Origin: Trichoplax adhaerens
Lineage: Eukaryota > Placozoa > Uniplacotomia > Trichoplacea > Trichoplacidae
Direction: 5' to 3'
Length of the DNA stretch: 64,000 nucleotides
NCBI RefSeq assembly: GCF_000150275.1
Contig: NW_002060947.1
Coordinates: 4,020,335-4,084,334 of the forward strand
The notes under the pieces were generated by a model. It was not told the origin of the DNA and searched no databases. It saw only the letters and a program-made list of their open reading frames with translations. The position numbers were made by a program, and so were the translations under genes. Positions 22,949 to 35,723 of this stretch are shown piece by piece (within the stretch, counting starts at the first letter, position 1; every line of letters starts with the position of its first letter).

Positions 22949-23263
22949 ACCATTGAGATGCAAATGGCCTTGCCTCCAAGCACCTTGCAAAGGTTTGCAA
23001 GCACATAAACCATCGCGATATTCAACAGCCTGCGAATGAAGTAAAAGTGAAATCAGCTAAAAGCCTACTGTTTATTGGTATAATAAGCTTCATATCCAGG
23101 AAAAGACAGGAATAATACTCTTTTCAACGTGGATGGAATGAAATGAACTCGATGTAAACGTGTTTGCAGCGAAGAGGAATTTTCACTTCGATTGATTAAA
23201 TTATAGAACAAATTAAGTCGTTGCAGAACTTTGACGTAGATAGCAAATTAGTTGACATCAAGA

Positions 23264-24847
23264 ATGTCCCTTTCTCTGCCAAGTAAGTACGCATATCATA
23301 GAATCTACACGCCATATCGATCGCTGTCATCACTGCTGTTCTATCAAGGTGCTAGGAACGTGATGATAAAATTGCGCCATTCTTGCCTCTATTCTACCAC
23401 GACGTGGCTAAAGCATGACCACCTTGGCCCAAGAATATCCAAAGCAATTATCCAACGTATATTTAGCGGACGTTTATATAGTCGCAAGACTGCAAGCGCA
23501 TCATACGAAAATGATGATGATGATCTGGATTATATACCACTTGGTAATCAACCTCTGACCGATCGAGAGAAGACATTACTTAAGCGAAAAATTATCGATC
23601 AAGATGCTGAACGACTAGCAAATACATCATTTCATCATCTTGGTATATTGAATGGTGTTTCAAATCAATTGAAAAAGATACAACTAATAAAACCAACTCC
23701 AATTCAATGTCTAGCAATACCACCGATATTAAATAGATATGATGCCATCATTGAATCACATAGCGGAACTGGCAAAACATTTGCTTTTCTATTACCATCT
23801 ATACAAGATTCTAAACAACCTTTCTCAACAGTTATTATCGTACCAACACGTGAGCTCGCCATGCAAATTGTCTATAACGCTAATCGTATTGAAACTTTAT
23901 GTAATATAAATGAAAAATATCATACTCGTGCAATTGTTTCTAGCTCAAACGATAATAAATTAAATCGTAATACGTTAAGATCGATGAAATCGCGTATTAT
24001 TGTCGGTACTGGTAAAAAATTAAAAGAAATTATAGAAGATCCAGATAATGAATCACTTTTTCGCAATGTACACAGAGTGATTATTGATGAAGTCGATCGC
24101 GTTCTACTACCCTTGAAAAAACATGGTCATCATAAGAAAAGAATGATGCGATTTAGACACCGAAAAGCTGCTGACATAGCTTGTGAATTACTACAAATAA
24201 AAAGTTCTAGTCCAAGGAAATTTCAGTTAATTTGCGCGTCGGCAACTGTTGTACCTGAATTAATTGATGATTTACAAAGATTAGGATGGGATGAAAATAC
24301 TAAATATTTAAGCTATGGTTTAGCTTCTACTGATAGTACAACAGTTAAGCATCAATTTTTAGAATTTGAATGCAACGACGATAATCTCGAACATAGTAAA
24401 TTAATGACTGTCGTTCGCCTTTTAAACCAGAAAAAGAGTCCTAAACCTGCTCTTCTTATTGTTCATCGTAGTAATTCCGTGATAGCTTGTGTACAACAGC
24501 TCATAGAATATAATATTAATGCTGTTGCATTATATGAGAAAACAATGGATAATAACCAAGCGGATTATGGCCAATTGGTAGATGATTTAAATCGTGGCAA
24601 GATTGATATCTTGGTTACTAATGAAGAAAGTGTTCGCGGACTCGATTTTATGTGTTTAAAAAATGTTATCTTGCTTGATGTTTCCAAAACTACGAATGAA
24701 TATTTACACATTGCAGGCAGAGTTGGCCGTATGGGTACTTACGGAACAGCTATTACCTTAGTCAATAAACGATTTTCTAACGATCATAAAAGATTATTAC
24801 TGCATTATAGTCGTCTTGCTGTTGCTTATTCGAAGATCAATTTATGA
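23264..24847 (+). CDS. DEAD-box-like RNA helicase, intronless, probably mitochondrial
   Basis: Single uninterrupted frame of 527 residues from the first ATG. The first ~75 residues are rich in Arg, Ser, Tyr and Leu with few acids, as in a mitochondrial presequence. Helicase motifs: Q-like KPTPIQ, motif I SGTGKT (Lys171), motif Ia PTRELA (194-199), motif II DEVD (275-278) instead of DEAD, motif III SAT (326-328), motif V-like RGLDF, and motif VI HIAGRVGR (482-489), where the usual first Arg is Ile. The family unwinds RNA with ATP, often in ribosome assembly. Human DDX28 is a plausible relative: also mitochondrial, also intronless, and with a similar motif VI, but I cannot prove orthology. It is the only single-exon gene here, so a retrocopy origin is possible. 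Confidence 0.85.
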   Translation: MSLSLPSKYAYHRIYTPYRSLSSLLFYQGARNVMIKLRHSCLYSTTTWLKHDHLGPRISKAIIQRIFSGRLYSRKTASASYENDDDDLDYIPLGNQPLTDREKTLLKRKIIDQDAERLANTSFHHLGILNGVSNQLKKIQLIKPTPIQCLAIPPILNRYDAIIESHSGTGKTFAFLLPSIQDSKQPFSTVIIVPTRELAMQIVYNANRIETLCNINEKYHTRAIVSSSNDNKLNRNTLRSMKSRIIVGTGKKLKEIIEDPDNESLFRNVHRVIIDEVDRVLLPLKKHGHHKKRMMRFRHRKAADIACELLQIKSSSPRKFQLICASATVVPELIDDLQRLGWDENTKYLSYGLASTDSTTVKHQFLEFECNDDNLEHSKLMTVVRLLNQKKSPKPALLIVHRSNSVIACVQQLIEYNINAVALYEKTMDNNQADYGQLVDDLNRGKIDILVTNEESVRGLDFMCLKNVILLDVSKTTNEYLHIAGRVGRMGTYGTAITLVNKRFSNDHKRLLLHYSRLAVAYSKINL

Positions 24848-26285
24848 AATTCCTACATTTCAATATAACATGAGCTAATGATGTTTTTATTAAGCCAATC
24901 ATTGCAAAGTTAAGTAAGCTTATAGGAGAATGGAATACTGAAATAGGCACAACACAACTGTTTATTATCGCTGAAAGTGTTAATAATTAATTAATACATC
25001 AGGCTATTCTTCGGCCTCAATTTTTCGATATGCAATCACTTGTAACCTCATTGCCAATTCTTTCTAATCGATGACTAACTAATTTCATTGCTATACTATG
25101 TACGATATGGTCGACATACATTATTCAAATATAATCGGAATAAAATAATATCCACATCTATTAACTTTCCTGTAAGTTACGTATGAATTTTGAAACAGTG
25201 CATGCAAGCTTTTTTTTTACTTACGAATTTGAAATTTTCTACTTGCATAGAGATAGTTTGCGGCGTACATTCACCATGCAACATATAACCACCTGATAAA
25301 AACGTATTCTATATTAATTAATTGATATTACTGTAATTTTAAAATACGGTTGAAATCTCGAATTAATTAATTATTAATGCTACTATGCTGTTGCTAATGT
25401 TCTGAATGTGTGCAGCCATTAAATGGTATAGCGTACATGCACAATTTAGTACCTAAAATTCATCATAACGTTAAAATTTTTGTAATTATTGCATGGTGCT
25501 ACAGCCTACAGGTAAAATGAAATTGAAAATCATAATACCCACAATTACAAGCAATTTTATTGCTTTACATTAGCACGAAAGTACTGTACAAATAATTCAT
25601 GCTTCATGTTGAATATACTAATGTAAAAAGTAAAGCACTTAAATATAAAACAATTTTGCATCATCCAGTTAACTGTATACGCCATTTACATAGCAAAGAT
25701 ATGTATGAATACTAGTGTAATAACTTTTTATTTAAATGACCTATTTGATTTTTATGGACTTCTAAGAGATGAGATCTTAGGAGAAGCCGTAAGATAATTG
25801 AAGAGTGCAACAAATTACAGTAATTATCAATGAGCGTAGCAAAATTCATGGTAGACTTTGCAACACATCTTAGTATAAGCTAAAATAGTCATCTAACTAG
25901 TCAATTCCAAAAATATATCGATACATAAACTCTAGTACAATTCACTGGTACAATATTACTCTGTATAATATCATTCACACTATAATTTTTTTTCTTACAT
26001 TTCTATAGCAGGATTAGTTCAATGATTCAAAGCTTATAAATATATACTGTAATTAATGTTTTAAATTATTATTTTTAACGTACTATTATAAGAACCAACA
26101 ATAACGTTCTCTTCAATGTATCTCTTGTAAAAATATGATATCAATTTTATCAAATAGAAAATAGGGGTATTTATATATTAACAAAAGTTTAGAGTAAGCA
26201 GTCACGGATTTGAGAACAATTTGCTAAAATTAATCTTAATATCAATAGGACTGGCTTACTACGTAGAAAGAAAAATTAATTAACT
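24848..26285. other. Tail-to-tail spacer between the helicase and the NADPH oxidase
   Basis: AT-rich sequence that should contain the two 3' UTRs. No exon-like frames, RNA genes or tandem repeats were seen. Confidence 0.5.
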
Positions 26286-29200
26286 TTAAAAGTTCTCCTT
26301 ATTGTAAAAGAAGCGAGTATTCGCACTTGTGTTCTTATTACATTCTTTGTGCAGAACTGACGATAACGCTTTTGGCCCACAAAAAAATACTCCAAGATCG
26401 GATCTGTAATAAAAATGGAGGGGAGCAATTATAGTTATTCCAATTTCATCAGTTGCTATTGTCATAGAATTCAGATATATGCATTCAGTTACCCCGAGTG
26501 CGTAGAAGCTAAATCGCTAAATATTTGATCCCAACGAGGGCGACCATAATGCGTTTTTTGCTGAAGACCAGTAATAGCATCAACAGCTTCACTGTCAGTT
26601 TCGCGTAGCATTATATGCTTTGTCTTTTTAATGTTAAAAATGTTGGGTTATAAGAGAGGATATAACTAGTATAAAATCAGATTAAGTTTTATAGCTAAGA
26701 CCTGTTTATCGCTTAAGCCACGGGTAAGATAGATGTTATATTCTAGGAAATCACCCAAGTCATGACTCAGCATCTGCAGGTTTATTCAAAGTTGCATAAA
26801 AGGTCATCATTAGTATTATAAAGTCAGAAATTTTTAGCACATTTTCTTTCACCAGAACTGATCATTTATTGTTGGACATTTTTATTCGATATATTCCGTA
26901 ACGTTGTACGCGCGAATATCCTCAGATGTTTTATAGGGTTATGCTATAGATCTAACATTCCCATAATAACTTACTTCACGTTCTAACGATTTCAATAGTT
27001 CCGCAAACCACTCGAAGGCATTAGAATCAGGACATATCCAAAAGAAATAAACTTTCTTGGTCTTTGAGGGACCTGCGTCGGATTGTCGCTGTTTGTACCT
27101 GTGTCCCAAATTTTCTAAGCTCAGCCAAGATTATAGTATATTTTAGCAAGACTATAGATATTAATAAAATAAATACCAAAGCGATTTTAGGATAGAAGCA
27201 AAAGGTGTTACTCCAATCCCAGCTCCAATACAGATCGCAACTTCATATAGGAATACATCCTACATATTGTCCAAATTATGGATATGTTATCTAAGTCGTT
27301 TCAAGGGTAAAGTATACTATATGGCCTTAAGCACAAGCTTAAGGGTTAATCGATTAAGATTGATTGTAACAATTTCATATTATCCAACCAATACCTCACT
27401 GCAGGTTCCAAATGGTCCATCGATGTAGACGCTATTATTAATTAACAATCATTCCTAGTCAATAAATTTCGGTTTGATAATCCAAAAATAATACAATTGA
27501 GCACAACTTCTACATGCATACTCAGGCATCTTCCAAGCTTCTTGAACCTTATTTTCATTTGCTTTACAAGCTTCAAATAAAGCACCTATGTAGACATTAC
27601 ACGAGATTAATATCAAATAATTCATTTACTGTATTCTTATTTTTAACCAAATACTTAAACTATGATGTAAGATAGTTGAGACATATAAACGTATTCGCAT
27701 TTAAAGTTCATACCTGTCCAATCTCCTACAATACGCACATGAACGCTAAAATAATCATCTCCTGGAGCCTAAAATATAAATCGTAATTATTGGTAATTCA
27801 ATTAGTAAATATGATTAAATCGCACACCATTTTTAAAAAATTTTTATAACATACTGATGTTAAAGTAAATGGATGCCATTCGAATCTTGCAATGCTCGGA
27901 CAATTTATGAAAACATACTAAAATATTAAAGAATCGTAAAAGTTAAGTTGCGATCAGATAGTACACTGGATTATATAATGCTAGCGTAATGTCGTATTGA
28001 GATATATTACCTGTCCGGCTACGGACTGAAAACCTCGTTTCTGCATTTGAATTTCCAGTACTTTCGATGGATGGTTGATCACCTTTACAAGCAATGATCT
28101 GTTAGTGCATCTTATATTTTAAAGTCAGATGTTGTCTTTATAAGTGATGAATTATTTAAATTATTAAACCTTAGAAATAACCACTTTTTGTTTACTTCTC
28201 ACAAATCTAACGATCCTTTCAAAAATGTAAAGAACTATTGGACCAATGACCCATTTCCAAACCTAGATAATGTCATAACAAAATATTTTATAGAAATTGC
28301 AGATCAGATAGATGCTGGTGCTTATGAAAGTTTATACCTGTGGTGTACTCGTTCTTTTAAAAATAGGGATAGAGCAATTTAAGTTGTTCGGCGGCCCCCA
28401 AGGACGTTTATTATAGCAGTAATCGGGATCATGAGTATCCAAATTGACTTGCACTTTAATTACCCCACTAAGTGTTAAAACGATATGGTATAGCTTAAGT
28501 AGCGAAGCTACATTTATTAATTTATTTATTTGATAATAGGTATCTTGAACTATTATAATATGATATTCAATATAGCTATGAAATTTATTTCAAAGTTCTT
28601 CTACGATATTCACAAATCTTATCAAACTTACATCACGGCGTGAATGCAAAGGCCTATGAAGAATATAACAAATAGGTGGTGGGCATACCAAAAGATTTCA
28701 AAATAGGATCTCCTATGTTTACAATTCATATACTTTCAATTGATTTATAATACGCATATTACATAGCGCATTACAATAGTTCTCACAATACCACTTCATA
28801 AACACATAAAAAATCATTCGTAAAAATACTAGCATGCACGGTCATTTTATGCAAATATATTCTTACCTGATAACTTCAGTGGAACTGGCATACTAGAAAA
28901 TGATGGCGAAGTAATTACGTTTGTTAGTAAGTGAATTAATAAAAAATACGAAATTCGTGAATATTCATCTGCTAAAAAATTCTTCAAAAGTTAAAAGATG
29001 CGTATGGAATGTACACTGTACTGTACAGTATCATACCATTAATATCAGGGCTAAAGTAATAATTATGCCAGTTATTCCAGGTGCTAATTCCATGAAAAAA
29101 GAATAAACAAATACCCATCATCGCATGTAAAGTTTTAATAAATACGTAACTTTGGGATGATGAATTAGTAAAATAATCAGCTAACTGAATACAGCGGCTG

Positions 29201-32200
29201 CTGAACAGTAACATCATCGTTATATTTTGATACAATTGAAAACACATGATGAAATGCAATTATTACATGACGAACAGGATTTAACTCTTGTTTCGGACTA
29301 AGGTATACTGTTGCATTATACTGTATATCGAATAAGAAGCTCATTGTAGCATTAGTAACAACAGTAAGATTTAGATTTTTTTACCTGTCTTTAAGACTTC
29401 TGTTGTTAGATCAGCCTGACGTCAAAAAGTACGCATAAATATAGAATAAATAAATTTTTTTATCAATAATCATTTCCATCTAAATATGACCTATATTTAT
29501 TATGAAATTTGCCGCTTTGGTAACTTACGTTGCTAAATCGAATTGGATTAAGGGAAGTATTAAGTTGATTCAAAGTATTTAAAAGTGGATCTCCCGCCTT
29601 GTAGCTCACAAGGAAGTACAGGAAATTAAAGCAATGAGCATATACGTGGATAGCTACAAAATAACAGTAGAGATCAACAGATGTTAATACTTTAACGGAT
29701 AAGATTCTGTATGCCATTCTAATTATTATATTTGCAAGTATCATTGCTAATAATATTAAATCAGTTACAATGCTAAATTTAAGCAAATTGTACTAAACGT
29801 TTCAATTTTCGCTTTTTAATTATAATTCAATTCATAGTTCGATAAAAAAAATACTGTAGCTAATCAGTTATAGAAATTCTAACAAGGATTTTAAGTGCTA
29901 GGTCTAGGCGTACTTTGCGCCATAAGCTTAGGACAATCAATGGGTTATAATACTGTAATTTAGAAGCATAAATTACGTTATTAATCATTTTTTGGCAACA
30001 TCAATACCGTAATTTTACATTAATCACAATAACTTAATGCTTCATTATAATACTGACATGTTATAGTGATATAAATTAAATAGCAACTTGCAGATTGCGT
30101 TGGCAATGCTATCCAGCATAAACAATATGCTTAAAACATTAAAATAATGTAAATTGAATTCAAGTAATACTTTACAATTATAGCGATTCTTTATACTTAT
30201 TCATTAATACGATAAGTTCAAAATGTATCTTTAACAGGTATACAAACAAAATTAAAGTGTATCTAAAATGAGTACCTGTTGCTAAGCAGATCATGTAGCC
30301 TATATAGCGATGAAAAGTAATGTTCTTATCCATTAGACGACGCACTCGCCGACTGCATATTGCATACTGAAAGAAGATAACAAACGCAAAAATAAATGTA
30401 CGGGTAATCTAACATATCAATGATTAAAATGGATGGTATTTATTACTGTGGCAGCTATTTAAGGCAATTGAACGGTAAAATGTCCGCAGCTGATATCAAC
30501 TATTTAACTTTTGACTTTGAACTTTTTAATATATCCATTATTATGTATGGAACAATTTTTAATCTTTACCTCACACGATCCGCGTGCATAGGATAACAAA
30601 TTACGACATACTGGTAATAGAATTAAGGCACAATTTAAGTTCAAAACAGCAGCACTTCCTCTTGCCCAGGCTACAGCCGTCTTGAGATCAGTCAAAATTC
30701 AAGTTAGTTGTTTAATGATAATTTAAAATTTAAACCTATTAATAATCTAATTGATGAAGGTACTGCACATCGTAAACCATATCCATAATTAGGTACTTGT
30801 TCACTCACTGTATCAATTTTTTCTCTATTTCTTGCACTGCTAGATAATTAATAGTATTTAACAAAACAACTGGCGCAAAGAGCACTATCTTGAATACTAA
30901 AAACTACCTTTGATATTCAACTGTGAATGTGTAAGGATAAAGAGAGTTACTTCCGTTACAATTAGCATTAACGATGTAATTACGGATTATAGACAAGATG
31001 TTGTAATATGCGCGTGCGAGGGGACTGATTATTATAGCCATTATACTACACGTATTCGATGAAAACAAAATATATTTATTCAGGCAAATAAAAAATGTTA
31101 TCCATCTAGCTTGATATGTGTGTACTTTACAAATAGAACTTACTTTTAAATACTTTCTTAAATAAAAGTACTTTTTGTCTGTATTATAGTTGACATAAGT
31201 AGTAGCAAAGAGGATAACATTGATAATCATCCAGAGCAACTAGTATTAAATAGAAAAGGAGAAAAATATGTATTAAAAGTAAGAAAAATGGTATAAATTC
31301 GCATAGCCACTGTTCCCTTATATAATATCTAATCGAATAACCTGGTCAATGCAAATAATATATATTTCGATTTTTTATATGGTGATGTTATATTAATATT
31401 TAATACGATTTAGATACTATCATGTCAGGCAGTTGCTACCTATATGATGATAGATACGTTATTGTCGATTGCTTGTAATAGAAAGATGTTTTATAAAGTA
31501 CTATCGCAGGTGCTATTAAAGTACGTATAGTCACAGTTACTTAATTTTTTGACAAAATACGATAACACACATGAGTATCATGACAATTTGAATGGGAAAT
31601 ACAAAAATAGTTAGTACTTTTACCAATAGGGATTATTAGGGGCGAATTGTAACTTTATCGCCAATTATAGCATGGCCTATCATTTACAATATATTACTGC
31701 ACTGTAGATTGCAAGAATAATCATTCCTAGAGATACGGTTCCTTTTTAGTAGACCTATTGTTAGTTATGAAATCAAGATTTATTTATAGATATTTATGTA
31801 TATTCGAATTTTATGACAAATTTAGAGATGATAGATGGCTAGAAATAAACGCATACCATATGTAAACACAAGTAATGACGTATGGTAATCCAAGTTTTAG
31901 TCATGATCATAGCCTACAGTGTATTTACATCGTACTAGAGAATGAATATTTTTGCCGTTACTTCCTTCACTTAAGCAGAAAAGTTGATGCAATTTTATAC
32001 AAAAATTAACAGTTTCTACTTCAAAAGAAAGTACTTTAAGTTTTGAAAATTGATATAAAAAATTCGAGCCTATGTAGAACATTAGATCTGATAGCACCAT
32101 CAATGTAGCCTATTGCACGGTACCTTGATGTAAGCTATTACTAAATGAACCAGATTTTAATAATCTTCATACGATTGATATGAATAAAAGTGAAGTCTAA

Positions 32201-33156
32201 TTCGAAACTTGAATTTTTCGATTTTATAAAGCCTCTTTCCATATCTACACTTATACGTCTATCGCTAGTTTGCACCAATAATTCCTGCAGTGGATCATTA
32301 TATGGTAAGATTAAAGTAAGCAAGGCGAAATCGTATCTTCTAACTACCCTATCTTACAAATTACTAGGTTCAAAGTTAATAAATTACATTGCTATCAGTA
32401 TCAGTTTGTTAATAATACCATCATTGGAGTAGTTTAAGCAGCTTATGGACAGAGAGAAATTGTAGGGTGTAACAAAAATTCTCGGAAGATGATACTTTTC
32501 TGCAAATGCAGAAAACACTATAGTTAATATCCTAGCAAATGGACTACTGAATGATTTCAAATTGATTTTCGCTCCTACTATACTGAAGTTCCAGCTACTT
32601 AACATTGATATCCCCCAAATTTCAAGTAAAATTATCCATGGTTGGTCGTTATTGATTAAAATCGCGATAGAGCACTGCACGACTTTATTCTCTACCTCAA
32701 TGGTCTATCATCGTTGCATGGTTAAAAAACGAGTTAAACAGCTACACGTATCTATAAATAAAATCATTTCGAAGCGATTGTAGATATACTATAGTATATA
32801 GATTCGCCGAATAAATAATTAAAAATACTTTCGATGCAATTATTTACACAATGTTGCAACATGCTAAGGATAAAATGTGCATGTTTTGACGACCTCTTGC
32901 TTGTATTATTTTCTTAATCATACAGTCGAATTTGACATGCCTAAGGATTTTCTCTATCTCCTATTGAATCAAGCAATCCTAGAAGAAGCTGCTGACTGAG
33001 TTCTCCAATGACTAGAATAGTTTTAATCTCTTACTTTGGATAACTACCTACTGCTAAGCTGGAGACAAATGATTCCATGCATCATTGCATGAGCAAAGCA
33101 ACAATACTTACAAATATAATATACTTAGGACCTTCATTCAGCCACCAATCGGCCAT
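26286..33156 (-). CDS. NOX2: NADPH oxidase, NOX2 (gp91phox) type
   Basis: Transfers electrons from NADPH through FAD and two haems to O2, producing superoxide. Twenty-one exons: 33112-33156, 31144-31239, 30570-30680, 30276-30366, 29529-29653, 29385-29415, 29037-29083, 28867-28892, 28632-28712, 28338-28467, 28170-28262, 28011-28082, 27855-27917, 27714-27768, 27522-27585, 27395-27431, 27177-27259, 26975-27098, 26702-26773, 26493-26617, 26286-26403; 562 residues (human NOX2 570). The start [15 protein letters not shown] mirrors the human N-terminus. Haem ligands are His103/His117 and His202/His215, with the same 14- and 13-residue spacings as human. FAD site HPFTLTS (331-337), NADPH sites GAGIGVTPF (401-409) and FFCGP, and the terminal NKENF are intact. 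No EF-hands, so not NOX5/DUOX. Odd: a short insertion near [13 protein letters not shown] before the DGPFGT motif. Confidence 0.95.
31896..32690 (-). other. Exon-like open frames inside NOX intron 1, unrecognised
   Basis: Within the 1.87 kb first intron of the oxidase, three same-strand open frames (32384-32690, 32141-32323, 31897-32103) have more protein-like composition than ordinary intron, e.g. [19 protein letters not shown] and [19 protein letters not shown]. They do not resemble NOX sequence and I do not recognise a family. Joined exons of a nested gene or a decayed copy of one are possible; chance is also possible. The oxidase model splices across the whole stretch without loss of frame. 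Confidence 0.2.
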
Positions 33157-35723
33157 CCTTGTTCATCCAATTGATCATACAGTAGAAACGAATGCTTGCT
33201 GTACTACTATCAGGATATATTCCTACTAGTACAGCTTAATAAACGATGTAATCAATGATTGCAAGCTGATCAATCCTTCTTGCTCCTCGCTTAAGCGAAA
33301 TTTTCTTGGCTGTGGGAGCTTGTTGACATGGAGATTGATTTACTGTTTAATGAAGTTGGCCACCAAGAATGGACTGCTGGCTACAATAGGAAATAGTATG
33401 AGTATCGGAGTAGTGACTTATACACAGAGTACACGAATTTACCTAGGAAGTATTATACGGTACCGTCGACGAGCATCAGCTGCAGCGATGACTTTGTACT
33501 GTAGGCGTTGACTGTACTGGTGACATCCATTTTGATGGTGATTGGTTCCGCTTTTGGATGATACTCTTCCATACTGCATTGAATGAGCAAGCAACTCTAT
33601 GAAATATCAATCGATATACCGTATAAATAGTATGCAGCAATAACTTGCCAAGATTATATCCATTTCTAGCTGCTCTTGTCAGCACCAATATTAGGTTATC
33701 ATATACCGCTGAACGATGTAAAACGAGCTGCTTTAAGCAAGCCTAATCTAGAGCGATCAATGGTTTGCCTAAAAAAGTGTTCGTTTGAAACCTACGTAAA
33801 AAATCGTGTCGCCAACAGGGAAGCAGATTGCTATTTTAATGGATATACATAGGACCAAGTACAGTAGTAAGAAACAAGCAGGGACTACTCAACGATTTTT
33901 AAGTAAGACAAAAACTCAATACACGTCAGAGACTAGCATCAGAAAATTCGCTAAAAGTGCGGCTTGAAATAGAAAGTCCCAGCCTTAAACTACTCTACAA
34001 TACTATACTGTACAGTATATACAGTACCTACTAATAAAGTCAAAAGTACCAGTACGCCAAATAGGGCGAGCAGGGATTGGACTATCGTAGTGTGAATAAT
34101 AGGTGACACTGTACTGTAGACGCTCACAGCACTTCATACTCTACTGGCTACGGTAGGGTACCGGTATTGCAACTAGTTCTGGACCGCCTTGTCCGGTCTG
34201 TCCATCCAACTCATAGCCATGGCAGCATTGATGAATGAGTAAATCAAAGCGAGCAAGAATCATCATGACAGCCAATTTTCGCCTGTATATTGCTAATCAA
34301 GTAGGCATTGCAACTGATTCGTTCATCAATACAGATAGGACCTTTAAATTGTTATTTTACTATGGATGTAACAGAAGAGTACAGGACTACAGGTGTCCAT
34401 GTTGTCTTGATGAGGAATAGATACTTTGCTAAATCGTTCTATATACATCATTTCGTCCTAGGTAGCTCAATTATTACAACAGGAAGTCAATCTCATTAGC
34501 AATCAAATACGAGTTACAGGACGCAAGTAAGCTACAGTGCAACCTTATAGCTCTACAGTAGTCTATAGGAATGATTTTTTACAAGTGACAGTAAGTATAT
34601 GTTATGATCGAAACTTCTATGCAATGTCATGTTTCATTTTAAAATCATCCTAGTTAACTTAGCTCAACAGCAACCTAATCAATCCATTTAATCTTATTTA
34701 CTTTATCAACTCTTTAACTATATTATAGCTACAAATCGTTTGGATTTATTCTTCCCGTAAATAATGTTCTTACCAATCAATTACCCAAGGTAATCCATCT
34801 TATTGTAAATAGGTTCGGTTGTTAGCATGATATCATACAATAAAGTACGTGCAAATTGCCAAAATCATGAATAGCACGACATCAATAATTATAATAAGAA
34901 TTGCAATTGTAGTCTAGCAACCATAGATCGAATTTATCATATTTTATTATACTTATTAAAATGTATACGGTAATTAACAAACTAGGATATAAATCCATAA
35001 CAGGTTCAATGAACATTCGCTCTCATAATCTAGTAGAAAGTAAAATCTCCATCATGAAAATTCGATGCGGCTATGTAAATTACGTCAAAAATGCTATCAG
35101 ATAAAGCCATATTTTTTATTCATTTGTAACATTATTTAGGGAGCTAATACATTCCGACACAGCTGCCAAACAGCTCAAAATCTGGCTCAACAGGTTTAAT
35201 AACAACTATTATATTATACAATCACTGCAACTCTATGCTCGTCTCGTTACTAGATACTAATTAGAATTCGTAATTAATAGATGTATATTAATTATAGACA
35301 ATCTACAGTATATTAACTATGATACGAAGTAATATGAATTGAGTGAAAAATTTTGATCCTAAAGATTTTTCTACTTAAATACTGAGATAGGTACAAATTG
35401 ATAATCATTATATCCATAACGTCACCGTTGATAAAGCATCCATCATCTTTCAACCCAATCATCAAACATTGATGACGGTATGCACTAGTAGTGATCAATA
35501 TGGACTGTTATCTTGATACTAGCTCACATATCTACATATAGAAAATTAGAGGCCAACGATAAATGATTTATTGATTATGATGTATATCTACACCATATTT
35601 TGATTCTATTTTAAGTGGATAACTTGTAATTTTATATAGATTTAGCTCATATTCTAACTTATCGATCAATTTATTATTAACTACACAAGTAATAATTTTT
35701 AAATTGGATCATAATGTAAATAG
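33157..35723. other. Divergent spacer between NOX and RARS2
   Basis: Expected to hold both promoters and the unseen 5' exons of RARS2. It carries scattered, not clustered, pentamer palindromes (about 33998-34028, 34107-34118) and at 33497-33518 a degenerate copy of the TGTAGGCGT element that forms the hairpin at 13321. No other gene recognised. Confidence 0.45.
35140..35193 (+). other. Possible upstream exon of RARS2
   Basis: Bounded by an AG acceptor (TTATTTAG) and a GT donor, this piece can read ELIHSDTAAKQLKIWLNR. The tone fits the N-terminal region of mitochondrial arginyl-tRNA synthetases, which contains an Ala/Lys/Leu-rich helix before the catalytic domain, and it is on the right strand and side. 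The match is weak and the frame link to the exon at 35724 is not established. Confidence 0.25.

Noticed and set aside
22280-23008. 242-codon plus-strand open frame, and overlapping minus-strand frames, across the minisatellite
   Set aside because: The translation is a repeat of the array itself (recurring LGMSLCL.. blocks), present on both strands and in several frames. It has no start context or domain, so the array explains it.
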